This document shows positions 7,560-14,421 of a stretch of 34,852 nt of DNA, piece by piece. This DNA is from JBDROX01 sp043809645 (lineage in GTDB: Bacteria > Patescibacteriota > Patescibacteriia > Magasanikbacterales > UBA922): contig JBDROX010000033.1 in NCBI GenBank assembly GCA_043809645.1, positions 1 to 34,852 of the forward strand. The letters are read 5' to 3'. The notes under the pieces were generated by a model. The model searched no databases. It was not told the DNA's origin and was given only the letters and a program-made list of their open reading frames with translations. Made by a program: the position numbers and the translations under genes. How positions within the stretch are numbered: the stretch's first letter is position 1; each line of letters opens with the position of its first letter.

Positions 7560-8117
7560 ATGCCATCCAAGAAAAGAACAAAAAAACAAATCAAAAAAGC
7601 GGCAGATGAAATCCCAGATCTTATTGCACACAACATGCGGAGAGAAGAACAAGTCGATAATGTGCTTAGACATATCTATGGAGATAGAGGACAGAGGAAA
7701 ATTCATATTCCTAGTACAGCCGAAACAAAAAGAAAGACACTCTGGGGTGGCGTCATTGGTGTTGCTCTCGTAATCTTCATCATGTGGATATGGAATGTGA
7801 GCACCATGGTACATGATGTCATGGCCATAAAGAATATACAGCCAGCGCCATGGGCAGAAGCACAAAATGAATTCTCCTACATTATGGGAACCATAAAAAA
7901 TCAGGAGGTTGAAACACTAGACACTGTATTTCAGAACGGCATGAAGGAGGAGGAAGAGAAAGAAGCCCTTAGGAATACCATGGATATACTCGCGCAGCGC
8001 GTATGGAATGAAGCACAGCATGCATCATCGTCCACGACGAGTACACCAATTTCAATTGATAGTGCAACGAGCACACCAACAATTTCGACCAGTACCACGA
8101 GTACAGTGTCAGAATAA
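7560..8117 (+). CDS. Single-pass membrane protein with Ser/Thr-rich tail
   Basis: I do not recognise a family for this 185-residue protein. It starts with a very basic stretch (MPSKKRTKKQIKKAADEIP), has a cytoplasmic region to about residue 60, one transmembrane helix at about 61-81 (LWGGVIGVALVIFIMWIW), then an external part of about 100 residues. The external part ends in a low-complexity tail of Ser, Thr and Pro (STSTP-like repeats). ATG 7560 is preferred over an upstream in-frame ATG at 7497 that lies inside the MBL gene. It is sandwiched between the MBL gene and gyrA with gaps of 13 and 10 bases, so it is cotranscribed with them. The topology suggests a small envelope-anchored protein; nothing in the sequence tells its job. 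Confidence 0.75.
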   Translation: MPSKKRTKKQIKKAADEIPDLIAHNMRREEQVDNVLRHIYGDRGQRKIHIPSTAETKRKTLWGGVIGVALVIFIMWIWNVSTMVHDVMAIKNIQPAPWAEAQNEFSYIMGTIKNQEVETLDTVFQNGMKEEEEKEALRNTMDILAQRVWNEAQHASSSTTSTPISIDSATSTPTISTSTTSTVSE

Positions 8118-8127
8118 TTTTTTATCT

Positions 8128-10623
8128 ATGGCCAATAACAAAAAAGAAGCTCCTCAAAGAGACACGAAACGAGAAAAGCCAACAGTGAGAGCAGTAGAGC
8201 CAATTGAACTGGTAGATGAGATGAAAACATCGTATCTCGACTATGCCATGAGTGTTATTGTAGCGCGTGCACTTCCAGATGTCCGAGATGGTTTGAAACC
8301 AGTGCACAGAAGAATTCTCTATGCGATGTGGAAGCTAGGCCTCAAACATACGAGTAAATTTCTCAAATCTGCTCGTGTGGTTGGAGATGTTATGGGTAAG
8401 TATCATCCTCACGGAGATTCTGCCATCTACGACTCCATGGTTCGTATGGCACAGGACTTCTCCATGCGACACCAGCTGATCAATGGCCAAGGTAACTTCG
8501 GATCAATGGATGGAGACAGTGCTGCTGCCATGAGGTATACAGAAGCCAAGCTCCAGGCACTGGCCGAAGAGCTGCTTTTAGATATTGAAAAAGATACAGT
8601 GAACTTCGCTCCAAACTACGATGGATCTCAGAGAGAACCTACTGTCCTTCCGAGCAAGCTCCCAAACCTACTTCTCAATGGAAGCATGGGTATCGCAGTT
8701 GGAATGGCCACAAATATTCCCCCACACAATCTTTCTGAAATTTCCGATGCCGTTGTCCAGCTCATTGAGAAGCCGAAGTCTACTGTCGAAGATCTAATGG
8801 AGCATGTCAAAGGACCTGACTTCCCTACTGGTGGTATCATCTATAGCAAGAAGGACATCATGGCAGCGTATGCCACAGGTCGAGGCGGTATTGTTATCCG
8901 AGCAAAGACAGATATTCAGGAAACGAATAAGGGGCTGTTCCAAATCATTATCTCTGAAGTTCCATATCAAGTAAACAAAGCAAAGCTCATTGAAAAAATT
9001 GCAACACTTGTTCAGGAAAAAAAGATAGATGGTATAAAGGATCTTCGAGATGAATCAAACAAAGATGGTGTACGAGTAGTGATTCTCCTTAAAAAAGATG
9101 CGTTTCCAAAGAAAGTTCTAAACCGTCTCTACAAACTCACCGAACTTCAAACGACATTCCACGTAAACATGATTGCTCTAGTCGAGGGTGGTATTCAGCC
9201 GCGCCTTCTGAATCTCAAGAGTATTCTCGAAGAATATATTGCTCATAGAAAAGAAGTCGTACGCCGTAGAGCAGAGTTCGAGCTCATAAGAGCAAAAGAG
9301 CGGGCACACATTCTCGAAGGACTCAAGATGGCGCTGGATAAAATTGACGCTGTCATTGCCACAATCCGAAAATCAAAAGATAAAATCGCTGCCAAGGAAA
9401 ATCTGATGAAGAAGTTCAAATTTTCAGAGCGACAGACAGTCGCTATTCTCGAAATGCGTCTCCAGCAGCTAGCTAATCTAGAAAGACAAAAAATTATTGA
9501 CGAACTCAAAGAGATGAAAGCACTCATCAAAGAACTCGAATCACTACTCTCCAGTGAAAAGAGAATTCTTGGAGTTATTAAACAAGAAATTAAGGAAATA
9601 AAGGAAAAACACGGTGACGGCAGAAGGACAAAAGTCATCGCACATGGCATCAAGGAATTCAGTATGGAAGATCTGGTACCGAATGAACCAACGATCATCA
9701 TGGCTACACAAGACGGCTACATCAAACGCATGCCGCACGACACATTCAAGACACAACACAGAGGAGGTAAGGGTGTCATCGGTTTGACTACAAAAGAAGA
9801 AGATGTCATCGACCTACTAATCTCCACGAACACACATGATAACATGCTCTTCTTCACAACTCGTGGCCGCGTCTTCCAACTCCGTGCCTATGATATTCCA
9901 CAGGCCAGCAGAACTGCGAAGGGTCAGGCACTGGTGAACTTCCTCCAGCTAGCGCCAAATGAGAAAGTCTCTGCCATCAGATCCATGGATGATCTCAGCA
10001 TGAACAAATACCTCGTCATGGTCACAACCAAAGGAACCATCAAAAAGACGGCGCTGGAAGACTTCAGTAATGTCCGTCGCAGTGGCCTCATCGCACTGAA
10101 ACTAAAGGAAGATGACATGCTCGAATGGGTACGCCCATCTACTGGAAATGATGACATCCTTCTGGTCACTGCCCAAGGACAAGCTATCAGGTTCAAAGAA
10201 AGGAATGTCCGATCTATGGGACGCACTGCCTCAGGTGTTCGAGGCATGAGGCTGAAGAGTAATGACCAAATCGTTGGAATGGATGTGATGACGCCAGCCC
10301 TCGTCACAAAGAAAGTACTTGAGCTCCTCGTGGTTTCTAAGAACGGTCTTGGAAAACGAACACCGGTACTTCAGTACAAGGTACAAGGCCGTGGCGGGAG
10401 CGGTATCAAAACAATGAATGTGACTGAAAAAACTGGAGAAATTATCAGTGCAAAAGTCATAAACAATACAGAAGAAGGCGATCTTCTCCTCATCTCTGCC
10501 AAAGGACAAGTTGTACGCATACCAATGAAGTCAGTCTCAACACTTGGGCGCGCGACACAGGGTGTCCGCATCATGAGATTCAAAGAAAAAGATGATAAAG
10601 TCGCAAGCAGTGCAATTATGTAA
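8128..10623 (+). CDS. gyrA: DNA gyrase subunit A
   Basis: GyrA carries the DNA-cleavage and DNA-wrapping activities of gyrase. The protein has 831 residues, normal for the family. The breakage-reunion domain has the catalytic tyrosine in AMRYTEAKL (Tyr137). The quinolone region VGDVMGKYHPHGDSAIYDS has Ser98 and Asp102 at the positions equivalent to E. coli Ser83 and Asp87, the drug-sensitive state. A long coiled-coil follows (about 375-475). The C-terminal beta-pinwheel has the GyrA box QHRGGKG, which separates it from ParC. The frame is open upstream into the previous gene, but ATG 8128 gives a sensible N-terminus 10 bases after that gene ends. No Shine-Dalgarno is present. gyrB is not in the window. 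Confidence 0.97.
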   Translation: MANNKKEAPQRDTKREKPTVRAVEPIELVDEMKTSYLDYAMSVIVARALPDVRDGLKPVHRRILYAMWKLGLKHTSKFLKSARVVGDVMGKYHPHGDSAIYDSMVRMAQDFSMRHQLINGQGNFGSMDGDSAAAMRYTEAKLQALAEELLLDIEKDTVNFAPNYDGSQREPTVLPSKLPNLLLNGSMGIAVGMATNIPPHNLSEISDAVVQLIEKPKSTVEDLMEHVKGPDFPTGGIIYSKKDIMAAYATGRGGIVIRAKTDIQETNKGLFQIIISEVPYQVNKAKLIEKIATLVQEKKIDGIKDLRDESNKDGVRVVILLKKDAFPKKVLNRLYKLTELQTTFHVNMIALVEGGIQPRLLNLKSILEEYIAHRKEVVRRRAEFELIRAKERAHILEGLKMALDKIDAVIATIRKSKDKIAAKENLMKKFKFSERQTVAILEMRLQQLANLERQKIIDELKEMKALIKELESLLSSEKRILGVIKQEIKEIKEKHGDGRRTKVIAHGIKEFSMEDLVPNEPTIIMATQDGYIKRMPHDTFKTQHRGGKGVIGLTTKEEDVIDLLISTNTHDNMLFFTTRGRVFQLRAYDIPQASRTAKGQALVNFLQLAPNEKVSAIRSMDDLSMNKYLVMVTTKGTIKKTALEDFSNVRRSGLIALKLKEDDMLEWVRPSTGNDDILLVTAQGQAIRFKERNVRSMGRTASGVRGMRLKSNDQIVGMDVMTPALVTKKVLELLVVSKNGLGKRTPVLQYKVQGRGGSGIKTMNVTEKTGEIISAKVINNTEEGDLLLISAKGQVVRIPMKSVSTLGRATQGVRIMRFKEKDDKVASSAIM

Positions 10624-10637
10624 AAAAAATTTTCAAA

Positions 10638-10668
10638 TAAAAAAACTGGCATAGAGCCAGTTTTTTTA
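10638..10668. terminator. Bidirectional terminator between gyrA and ruvA
   Basis: AAAAACTGGC and GCCAGTTTTTT pair around ATAGA (loop 10651-10655), with A and T tracts on both sides. It lies between the convergent gyrA and ruvA genes and can end both. Confidence 0.92.
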
Positions 10669-10672
10669 TTTA

Positions 10673-11248
10673 CTATCTTGAAAGACTTGAAAGTGCTTCG
10701 CGCAAAAGATCTTCAGTACTCTTTTCTTCTACAGCAAGTTCACGGACTGTCAATTTTGCTTCTTCCTTCGAATAGCCCATTGCCACGAGCCCCCCAATGA
10801 CTTCACTCAAAACTTTTCCTTTCTTATTATATCCTTCTTTAAACTGCGTGATCTCTACTTTTGTCTTGAGTTCAACCACCATCCGCTCTGCTGTCCGCTT
10901 CCCCATGCCCTGCACTGCCGTGAGAAAGTCTATATCTTCCCTGGCAATTGCAGACTTGATCTCATCGACCGGCCCCAAAGAAAGAATATTCATTGCACTC
11001 TTCGGCCCCACACCAGACACTGACAACAGAAGCATAAAAAAATCTCTACTATCTGTGTCCCCAAAACCAAACAGCTCCATTGAGTTCTCTGATACTTTTA
11101 GATATGTATAGAGTCTCACTTCAGCACCACCATGAACTATGAAATTCGAACTATGAACTCTTATTTCATACCCAATTCCACCTGTTGTCATGAGAACGAT
11201 TGAATCTTCACGAACATCTTCAATTGTCCCCCTCAAAATACTAATCAT
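10673..11248 (-). CDS. ruvA: Holliday junction DNA helicase RuvA
   Basis: RuvA binds Holliday junctions as a tetramer and loads RuvB for branch migration. The 191-residue protein has the N-terminal OB domain (MISILRGTIEDV, GGIGYEIRV), the two helix-hairpin-helix motifs (LLSVSGVGPKSAMNIL; DFLTAVQGMGKRTAERMVVEL) and a C-terminal three-helix domain (EVIGGLVAMGYSKEEA) that contacts RuvB. Length matches the family. Part of the OB domain (VHSSNFIVHG) is encoded by a degenerate 7-bp repeat array. The start ATG overlaps the stop of the preceding gene (ATGA), so translation is coupled. It is the last gene of the pepA operon; ruvB and ruvC are not in the window. Confidence 0.96.
   Translation of the reverse strand: MISILRGTIEDVREDSIVLMTTGGIGYEIRVHSSNFIVHGGAEVRLYTYLKVSENSMELFGFGDTDSRDFFMLLLSVSGVGPKSAMNILSLGPVDEIKSAIAREDIDFLTAVQGMGKRTAERMVVELKTKVEITQFKEGYNKKGKVLSEVIGGLVAMGYSKEEAKLTVRELAVEEKSTEDLLREALSSLSR
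11134..11161 (-). repeat. Heptanucleotide array (4 units) inside ruvA
   Basis: On the plus strand the units are GAACTAT, GAAATTC, GAACTAT, GAACTCT, in exact 7-bp phase. They encode the VHSSNFIVHG region of the RuvA OB domain. The length of the domain is not increased relative to E. coli RuvA, so the array looks absorbed into the fold. Confidence 0.7.
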
Positions 11249-11685
11249 AATGTTCTTGCTTCAATAATATCAAGTCTATTATCTATAGAATGAATATAGG
11301 ATGTAAATGTTTCCTTTTCCTTCAAAGACAACTTGTTACGTAATTCTCTGCAAATCTGCAAATATTCGAGTAGAAGAGAATATCTCTTTTCATTTTCAAG
11401 CCTCTGCAAGAACGTACCCTCCTGAATAAATATCAAAAGAGACTTTTCGACATCAGTGAGATCATCCATTCTCTTTTCTACCAGGCAGACAAGTCTTTCT
11501 AATTCTTCTTTCTCCACCCCTTCTTCTGCTTCTTGAAATTTCTTTTTTAACACAACTGCGTACACAGAAAGATCTTCTCGGCTCACAGAAGATCGTATCT
11601 TTCCTTTCATGGTGCTGAGATCAAGGGCATCCTCGACCTCCTGCACTTCATTCTCAATTGTCTTGAATGGTCCCTCTAAAGGCAT
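11245..11685 (-). CDS. Small helical protein of unknown function in the ruvA operon
   Basis: This is a 146-residue soluble protein with no signal peptide or membrane segment. The composition is rich in Glu, Lys and Leu, and the heptad-like stretches (EEGVEKEELERLVCLVEKRM; LLLEYLQICRELRNKLSLKEKE) predict a mostly helical, coiled-coil fold. I recognise no family. The stop overlaps the ruvA ATG by the ATGA arrangement, and the previous gene ends 3 bases upstream, so it is translated in the same message. The tight packing is the only hint at function. Confidence 0.75.
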   Translation of the reverse strand: MPLEGPFKTIENEVQEVEDALDLSTMKGKIRSSVSREDLSVYAVVLKKKFQEAEEGVEKEELERLVCLVEKRMDDLTDVEKSLLIFIQEGTFLQRLENEKRYSLLLEYLQICRELRNKLSLKEKETFTSYIHSIDNRLDIIEARTL

Positions 11686-11688
11686 ACA

Positions 11689-12000
11689 TCAACTAAAAAT
11701 ATCATAAGGAAACTCAGTCTCTAGCCCTTTTTTCTGTTGTTCCAGATCCCATCGTTCTACAATTTGATCAAAATAAATGGTATATCCATGAAGTCCCTCA
11801 TCCATAATTTTTTTTCTAAGAAAAAGAGCGAGTGTCATAATTTTCTGTTCATGAAATTCCGGATCTTGTAAAACATTTTTAATGTATGTCTCGAGCTTTC
11901 CAGATTGTTCAAGATCTTCAAAAAAATCTACATCACTCTCAACAACACTCTTTCTTTCCTTCTTTGATTCCTCATGTATATGCCGTCTTTTTTTCTCCAT
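11689..12000 (-). CDS. Small charged protein of unknown function
   Basis: This 103-residue soluble protein begins with a very charged segment (MEKKRRHIHEESKKERKS), then an acidic helix, then LALFLRKKIMDEGLHGYTIYFDQIVERWDLEQQK. No known motif, membrane helix or cysteine pair is visible. It is packed between pepA (4 bases upstream) and the 146-residue gene (3 bases downstream), so it belongs to the pepA-ruvA operon. Codon use looks like its neighbours. Confidence 0.72.
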   Translation of the reverse strand: MEKKRRHIHEESKKERKSVVESDVDFFEDLEQSGKLETYIKNVLQDPEFHEQKIMTLALFLRKKIMDEGLHGYTIYFDQIVERWDLEQQKKGLETEFPYDIFS

Positions 12001-12004
12001 ATAA

Positions 12005-13495
12005 TTATGTTAAATATTCTACCATCGTCTGTACACCAAACCCATTCGCACCGCTGCGGATGAATGATTTGCCTTTCCCTCCATAATACGAACACGACAG
12101 ATCAATATGTGCAAACGGATAGTCAGTAAAATATTCGAGAAACGCTGCAGCAGTGCTTGCGCCTGCATATCGATCACCACCAACACCTCCCAAATTCTTC
12201 ACATCAGCAATTTCACACTTCATAGCTTCGGTGTATTCCTCTCCCATTGGGAGGTGCCAGACCTGCTCACCGACCTCTTCTGACGACTTCTTTAATTTCT
12301 CCACAATCTCTTTATCTTTTGAAAAGAGACCAGATCGTTCATTCCCAAGAGCAACCATGCAGGCCCCAGTCAGAGTTGCAAAGTTGATAACATGCTTTGG
12401 CTTCAGTGTGCTGGCGTACGAAAGTGCATCTGCGAGAATCAAGCGTCCTTCTGCATCTGTATTTTCTACAAGAACAGTCTTCCCATTCATAGCAGTCAGA
12501 ATATCGTCTGGCCGATACGCATCCCCACCTGGCATATTCTCGCATGTTGGGATGAGACCGATGAGATGTTTCTTCAGTCCGAGTGCTGCCACAGCACGAA
12601 GAGACCCTAGCACAGTCGCAGCTCCGAGCATATCGAACTTCATATCTGTCATGAAATTCCCAGGCTTGATCGATAGTCCTCCAGAATCAAATGTAATTCC
12701 TTTTCCCACCAGAACAATAGGTCTGTCTTTTGCTTTGTCTCCAGTGTATTCGACAATAATAAACTTCGGCTCTTCTCGCGAACCTCTGGCTACTCCGAGA
12801 AGGCAGCCCATTTTTTTCTTCTTGATTTCCGCGAGAGAAAGAACTGTTGTTTTGATGCTAAAAAAATCTTTTGCAAGCTTCTCTGCTTCCTTTGCCAAGA
12901 AGGCTGGCGTCATCACAGTTGGCGGAGTGTTCCCAAGTTGACGCGTCATATTCACACACTCCCCAATCTTCTGTCCTTCCTCTATCCCTTTTTCAAATTG
13001 ATCCTTCATTTTCTTATCCTCTAGTCCAGAAAACCAAACCTCTTTGAGCGGTTTTACTTGGTCATCTTTTTTCTTGTGCTCGTCAAATGCATAATTAGCT
13101 GTTTCAATGGCAATCATTGTTTCTTTGCCAAGTTTTTTTGCTGAAAATTCTTTAATAAGTTCTTCGGGAATAAGAAAACCAAGAACTTGCATCTTTTTCC
13201 CCTGCAGTGTAATAACAGCGCCTCCAATCATCTGTTTATACGCTCTCACTGTTAGCTCCTTCTCCTTTCCAAGTCCCAGAAGAAGGACACGAGGAACACT
13301 CTTCTCTCCAGTGTAGAATAGTGTCTGCTGTTTTGATTTTGCTTCAAAATCTTTGAGTTTTTCTATTTCTGAAAAAAGCCCATCGTTGACTTCATCAAGT
13401 TCTTGAATAGTTTTCTCGAACTTCACACCTTCAAACATTGGAATAATGAGACAGTCAAATGCACTGTCCTCATCTGTGAATTTGTAGTTGATCAT
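12005..13495 (-). CDS. pepA: Leucyl aminopeptidase (M17 family)
   Basis: M17 aminopeptidases are hexameric, two-metal cytosolic enzymes that remove N-terminal residues from peptides. The 496-residue protein has the substrate and metal loop KGITFDSGGLSIKP, the metal-binding segment DMKFDMLGAATVLG and the family signature NTDAEGRL, with the catalytic lysine in the first and the metal Asp and Glu in the last. The N-terminal macro-like domain is present. The frame is open further upstream into a terminator, but ATG 13495 (MINYKFTDED) fits a promoter with a leader of about 13 bases. It heads a four-gene operon ending in ruvA. It probably recycles peptides, an important nutrient source for a reduced genome; that last point is inference. 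Confidence 0.95.
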   Translation of the reverse strand: MINYKFTDEDSAFDCLIIPMFEGVKFEKTIQELDEVNDGLFSEIEKLKDFEAKSKQQTLFYTGEKSVPRVLLLGLGKEKELTVRAYKQMIGGAVITLQGKKMQVLGFLIPEELIKEFSAKKLGKETMIAIETANYAFDEHKKKDDQVKPLKEVWFSGLEDKKMKDQFEKGIEEGQKIGECVNMTRQLGNTPPTVMTPAFLAKEAEKLAKDFFSIKTTVLSLAEIKKKKMGCLLGVARGSREEPKFIIVEYTGDKAKDRPIVLVGKGITFDSGGLSIKPGNFMTDMKFDMLGAATVLGSLRAVAALGLKKHLIGLIPTCENMPGGDAYRPDDILTAMNGKTVLVENTDAEGRLILADALSYASTLKPKHVINFATLTGACMVALGNERSGLFSKDKEIVEKLKKSSEEVGEQVWHLPMGEEYTEAMKCEIADVKNLGGVGGDRYAGASTAAAFLEYFTDYPFAHIDLSCSYYGGKGKSFIRSGANGFGVQTMVEYLT

Positions 13496-13514
13496 AATAT
13501 GTTTTACTTGTTCT

Positions 13515-13543
13515 ATGGTATATGATTCATACTCTTTGGTCAA
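13515..13543 (-). promoter_or_regulatory. Promoter for pepA
   Basis: Minus-strand -35 TTGACC (13538-13543), 17-base spacer, -10 TACCAT (13515-13520). The leader is only about 13 bases. Confidence 0.6.
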
Positions 13544-13569
13544 TAAAAAAACACCAGGAAAAGGTGTTA
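13544..13569 (-). terminator. Intrinsic terminator of the first GC-rich module
   Basis: ACACC (13551-13555) pairs with GGTGT (13563-13567). On the minus strand a run of seven T follows. It directly precedes the pepA -35 box. Confidence 0.82.
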
Positions 13570-13574
13570 ATGGG

Positions 13575-13611
13575 TGTGCGAGGGAAGTCCGAAGTAAACC
13601 GCCCTCGCACA
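13575..13611 (-). repeat. GC-rich 10-bp hairpin downstream of the first orphan gene
   Basis: TGTGCGAGGG (13575-13584) pairs perfectly with CCCTCGCACA (13602-13611). The minus-strand loop contains TTTACTTCGG. A closely similar hairpin with TTCACTTCGA in its loop lies at 13988-14028 behind the second orphan gene, and both are preceded by GTCATC on the minus strand, so this is a repeated element. Confidence 0.8.
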
Positions 13612-13629
13612 TGTGATGACTTCTCTAGT

Positions 13630-13812
13630 CTACTCGATGTGACCGAGTTCCTCGAGAGCCGCCCTGTTGACAGCCGTGAAGTTGGGATCGACGTGTACGC
13701 CGATGTCCGTTTCAGGCCGCTCTTCGATCTTCTGCACGATCGGTTCGTTTGGCTCGTGTCCGAGCTCCACGAGGACTACGTTGTTCACGTGCCTCGGATC
13801 CATGAGGTACAT
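13630..13812 (-). CDS. GC-rich orphan small protein, 60 residues
   Basis: I do not recognise this protein. It is acidic and soluble, with VVLVELGHEPNEPIVQKIEE and ending AALEELGHIE. The stretch is clearly richer in G and C than pepA or ileS. The frame extends upstream through a TAG (13813-13815) to a TTG at 13842, which sits 8 bases after a perfect AGGAGG (13851-13856). Either a 9-residue leader peptide precedes it, the TAG is read through, or the gene is a recent nonsense mutant. The unit has its own promoter, a leader hairpin (13869-13875 with 13883-13889), a GC hairpin and a terminator. A plus-strand ORF over the same bases is less likely because all the signals point to minus. Confidence 0.55.
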   Translation of the reverse strand: MYLMDPRHVNNVVLVELGHEPNEPIVQKIEERPETDIGVHVDPNFTAVNRAALEELGHIE

Positions 13813-13842
13813 CTAGTCCTCGTCTTCAATGGCTATAATCAA
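13813..13842 (-). CDS. Putative leader peptide in frame with the 60-residue gene
   Basis: TTG at 13842 follows AGGAGG by 8 bases and encodes about nine residues (MIIAIEDED) before TAG, which is directly followed in frame by the ATG of the next ORF. It is the only start served by the strong ribosome-binding site. Confidence 0.4.
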   Translation of the reverse strand: MIIAIEDED

Positions 13843-13904
13843 TGTCTTTTCCTCCTGATGGAAAATCGAAAACCTTTCCGTGAGGTTTTTGACAACTGAT
13901 ACCC

Positions 13905-13933
13905 ACCATACAGAAAAATCATACCTTTGTCAA
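13905..13933 (-). promoter_or_regulatory. Promoter of the first GC-rich module
   Basis: Minus-strand -35 TTGACA (13928-13933), 17-base spacer, -10 TATGGT (13905-13910). The leader carries a perfect 7-bp hairpin, AAAACCT (13869-13875) with AGGTTTT (13883-13889), before AGGAGG. Confidence 0.7.
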
Positions 13934-13943
13934 GGCAGATATC

Positions 13944-13980
13944 AAAAAATAGCCCTAAGTTGAGCTACTTTTACTATTCA
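13944..13980 (-). terminator. Terminator of the second GC-rich module
   Basis: On the minus strand TAGC and GCTA (13964-13967 and 13950-13953) pair and are followed by six T. The loop and flank (TAGCTCAACTTAGGGCTA) closely resemble the ileS terminator (CAGCTCAACACAGGGCTG), so the two are probably copies of one element. Confidence 0.6.
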
Positions 13981-13987
13981 ATAGAGT

Positions 13988-14028
13988 TGTGCAGGGGCAG
14001 GGCTCGAAGTGAACTCCACCCCTGCACA
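13988..14028 (-). repeat. GC-rich 10-bp hairpin downstream of the second orphan gene
   Basis: TGTGCAGGGG (13988-13997) pairs perfectly with CCCCTGCACA (14019-14028) around a 21-base loop. It is the counterpart of the element at 13575-13611. Confidence 0.8.
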
Positions 14029-14049
14029 GAGATGACAGAAGTTCGTGGA

Positions 14050-14280
14050 TTACCGGATGGTATCCACGAACAGCGCGGCATGCCGGAACGACTTGTCGGC
14101 CAAGTCGGCATCCAGAATGAGCGCCATGGCGCTGCAAGCCCGACCCGCCTGGTCGTGCTCGCTGGCCTCCACGAGGAGCTCAGCGGCTCTGGTCGTGAGG
14201 GCAACCCGAGGCTGCCCGAGGATGTTTAAAGTCATGCGGTAATTCTGGCCACCATCGTCGCACACGGTCAAGATTGTCAT
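14050..14280 (-). CDS. GC-rich orphan small protein, 76 residues
   Basis: The ATG at 14280 lies 7 bases after a perfect AGGAGG (14288-14293), the best ribosome-binding site in the window. The translation begins MTILTVCDDGGQNYRMTLN and continues with LTTRAAELLVEASEHDQAG and ALILDADLADKSFRHAALFV; it is soluble, probably alpha/beta, with two cysteines. I know no family for it and see no clear alignment with the 60-residue neighbour, though both have the same surrounding architecture. The gene is GC-rich and uses codons unlike ileS, suggesting transfer or a mobile cassette. It stands alone between two terminators with its own promoter. Confidence 0.72.
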   Translation of the reverse strand: MTILTVCDDGGQNYRMTLNILGQPRVALTTRAAELLVEASEHDQAGRACSAMALILDADLADKSFRHAALFVDTIR

Positions 14281-14336
14281 GTGTGTTCCTCCTGAAGAAC
14301 AAACTACCCCTACATGAGGCAGTTCAACACATCTCG

Positions 14337-14365
14337 ACCGTACACTTTTTTTTTAGATTTGTCAA
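14337..14365 (-). promoter_or_regulatory. Promoter of the second GC-rich module
   Basis: Minus-strand -35 TTGACA (14360-14365), 17-base spacer, -10 TACGGT (14337-14342). The leader holds a hairpin, AACTGCC (14318-14324) with GGTAGTT (14302-14308), just before AGGAGG, the same order as in the first module. Confidence 0.65.
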
Positions 14366-14375
14366 GAGTGAAAAC

Positions 14376-14405
14376 AAAAAACAGCCCTGTGTTGAGCTGT
14401 TTTTC
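14376..14405 (-). terminator. Intrinsic terminator after ileS
   Basis: AACAGC (14380-14385) pairs with GCTGTT (14396-14401) around a 10-base loop, followed on the minus strand by a T run. Confidence 0.85.
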
Positions 14406-14421
14406 TTATTTTTCCTTGTTT

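Noticed and set aside
13522..13899. Plus-strand 125-residue ORF over the first GC-rich module
   Set aside because: Promoter, AGGAGG, hairpins and terminator all point to the minus strand, and the ORF begins in the pepA promoter.
13927..14242. Plus-strand ORFs over the second GC-rich module
   Set aside because: They are mirror frames of a GC-rich minus-strand gene that has a perfect ribosome-binding site.
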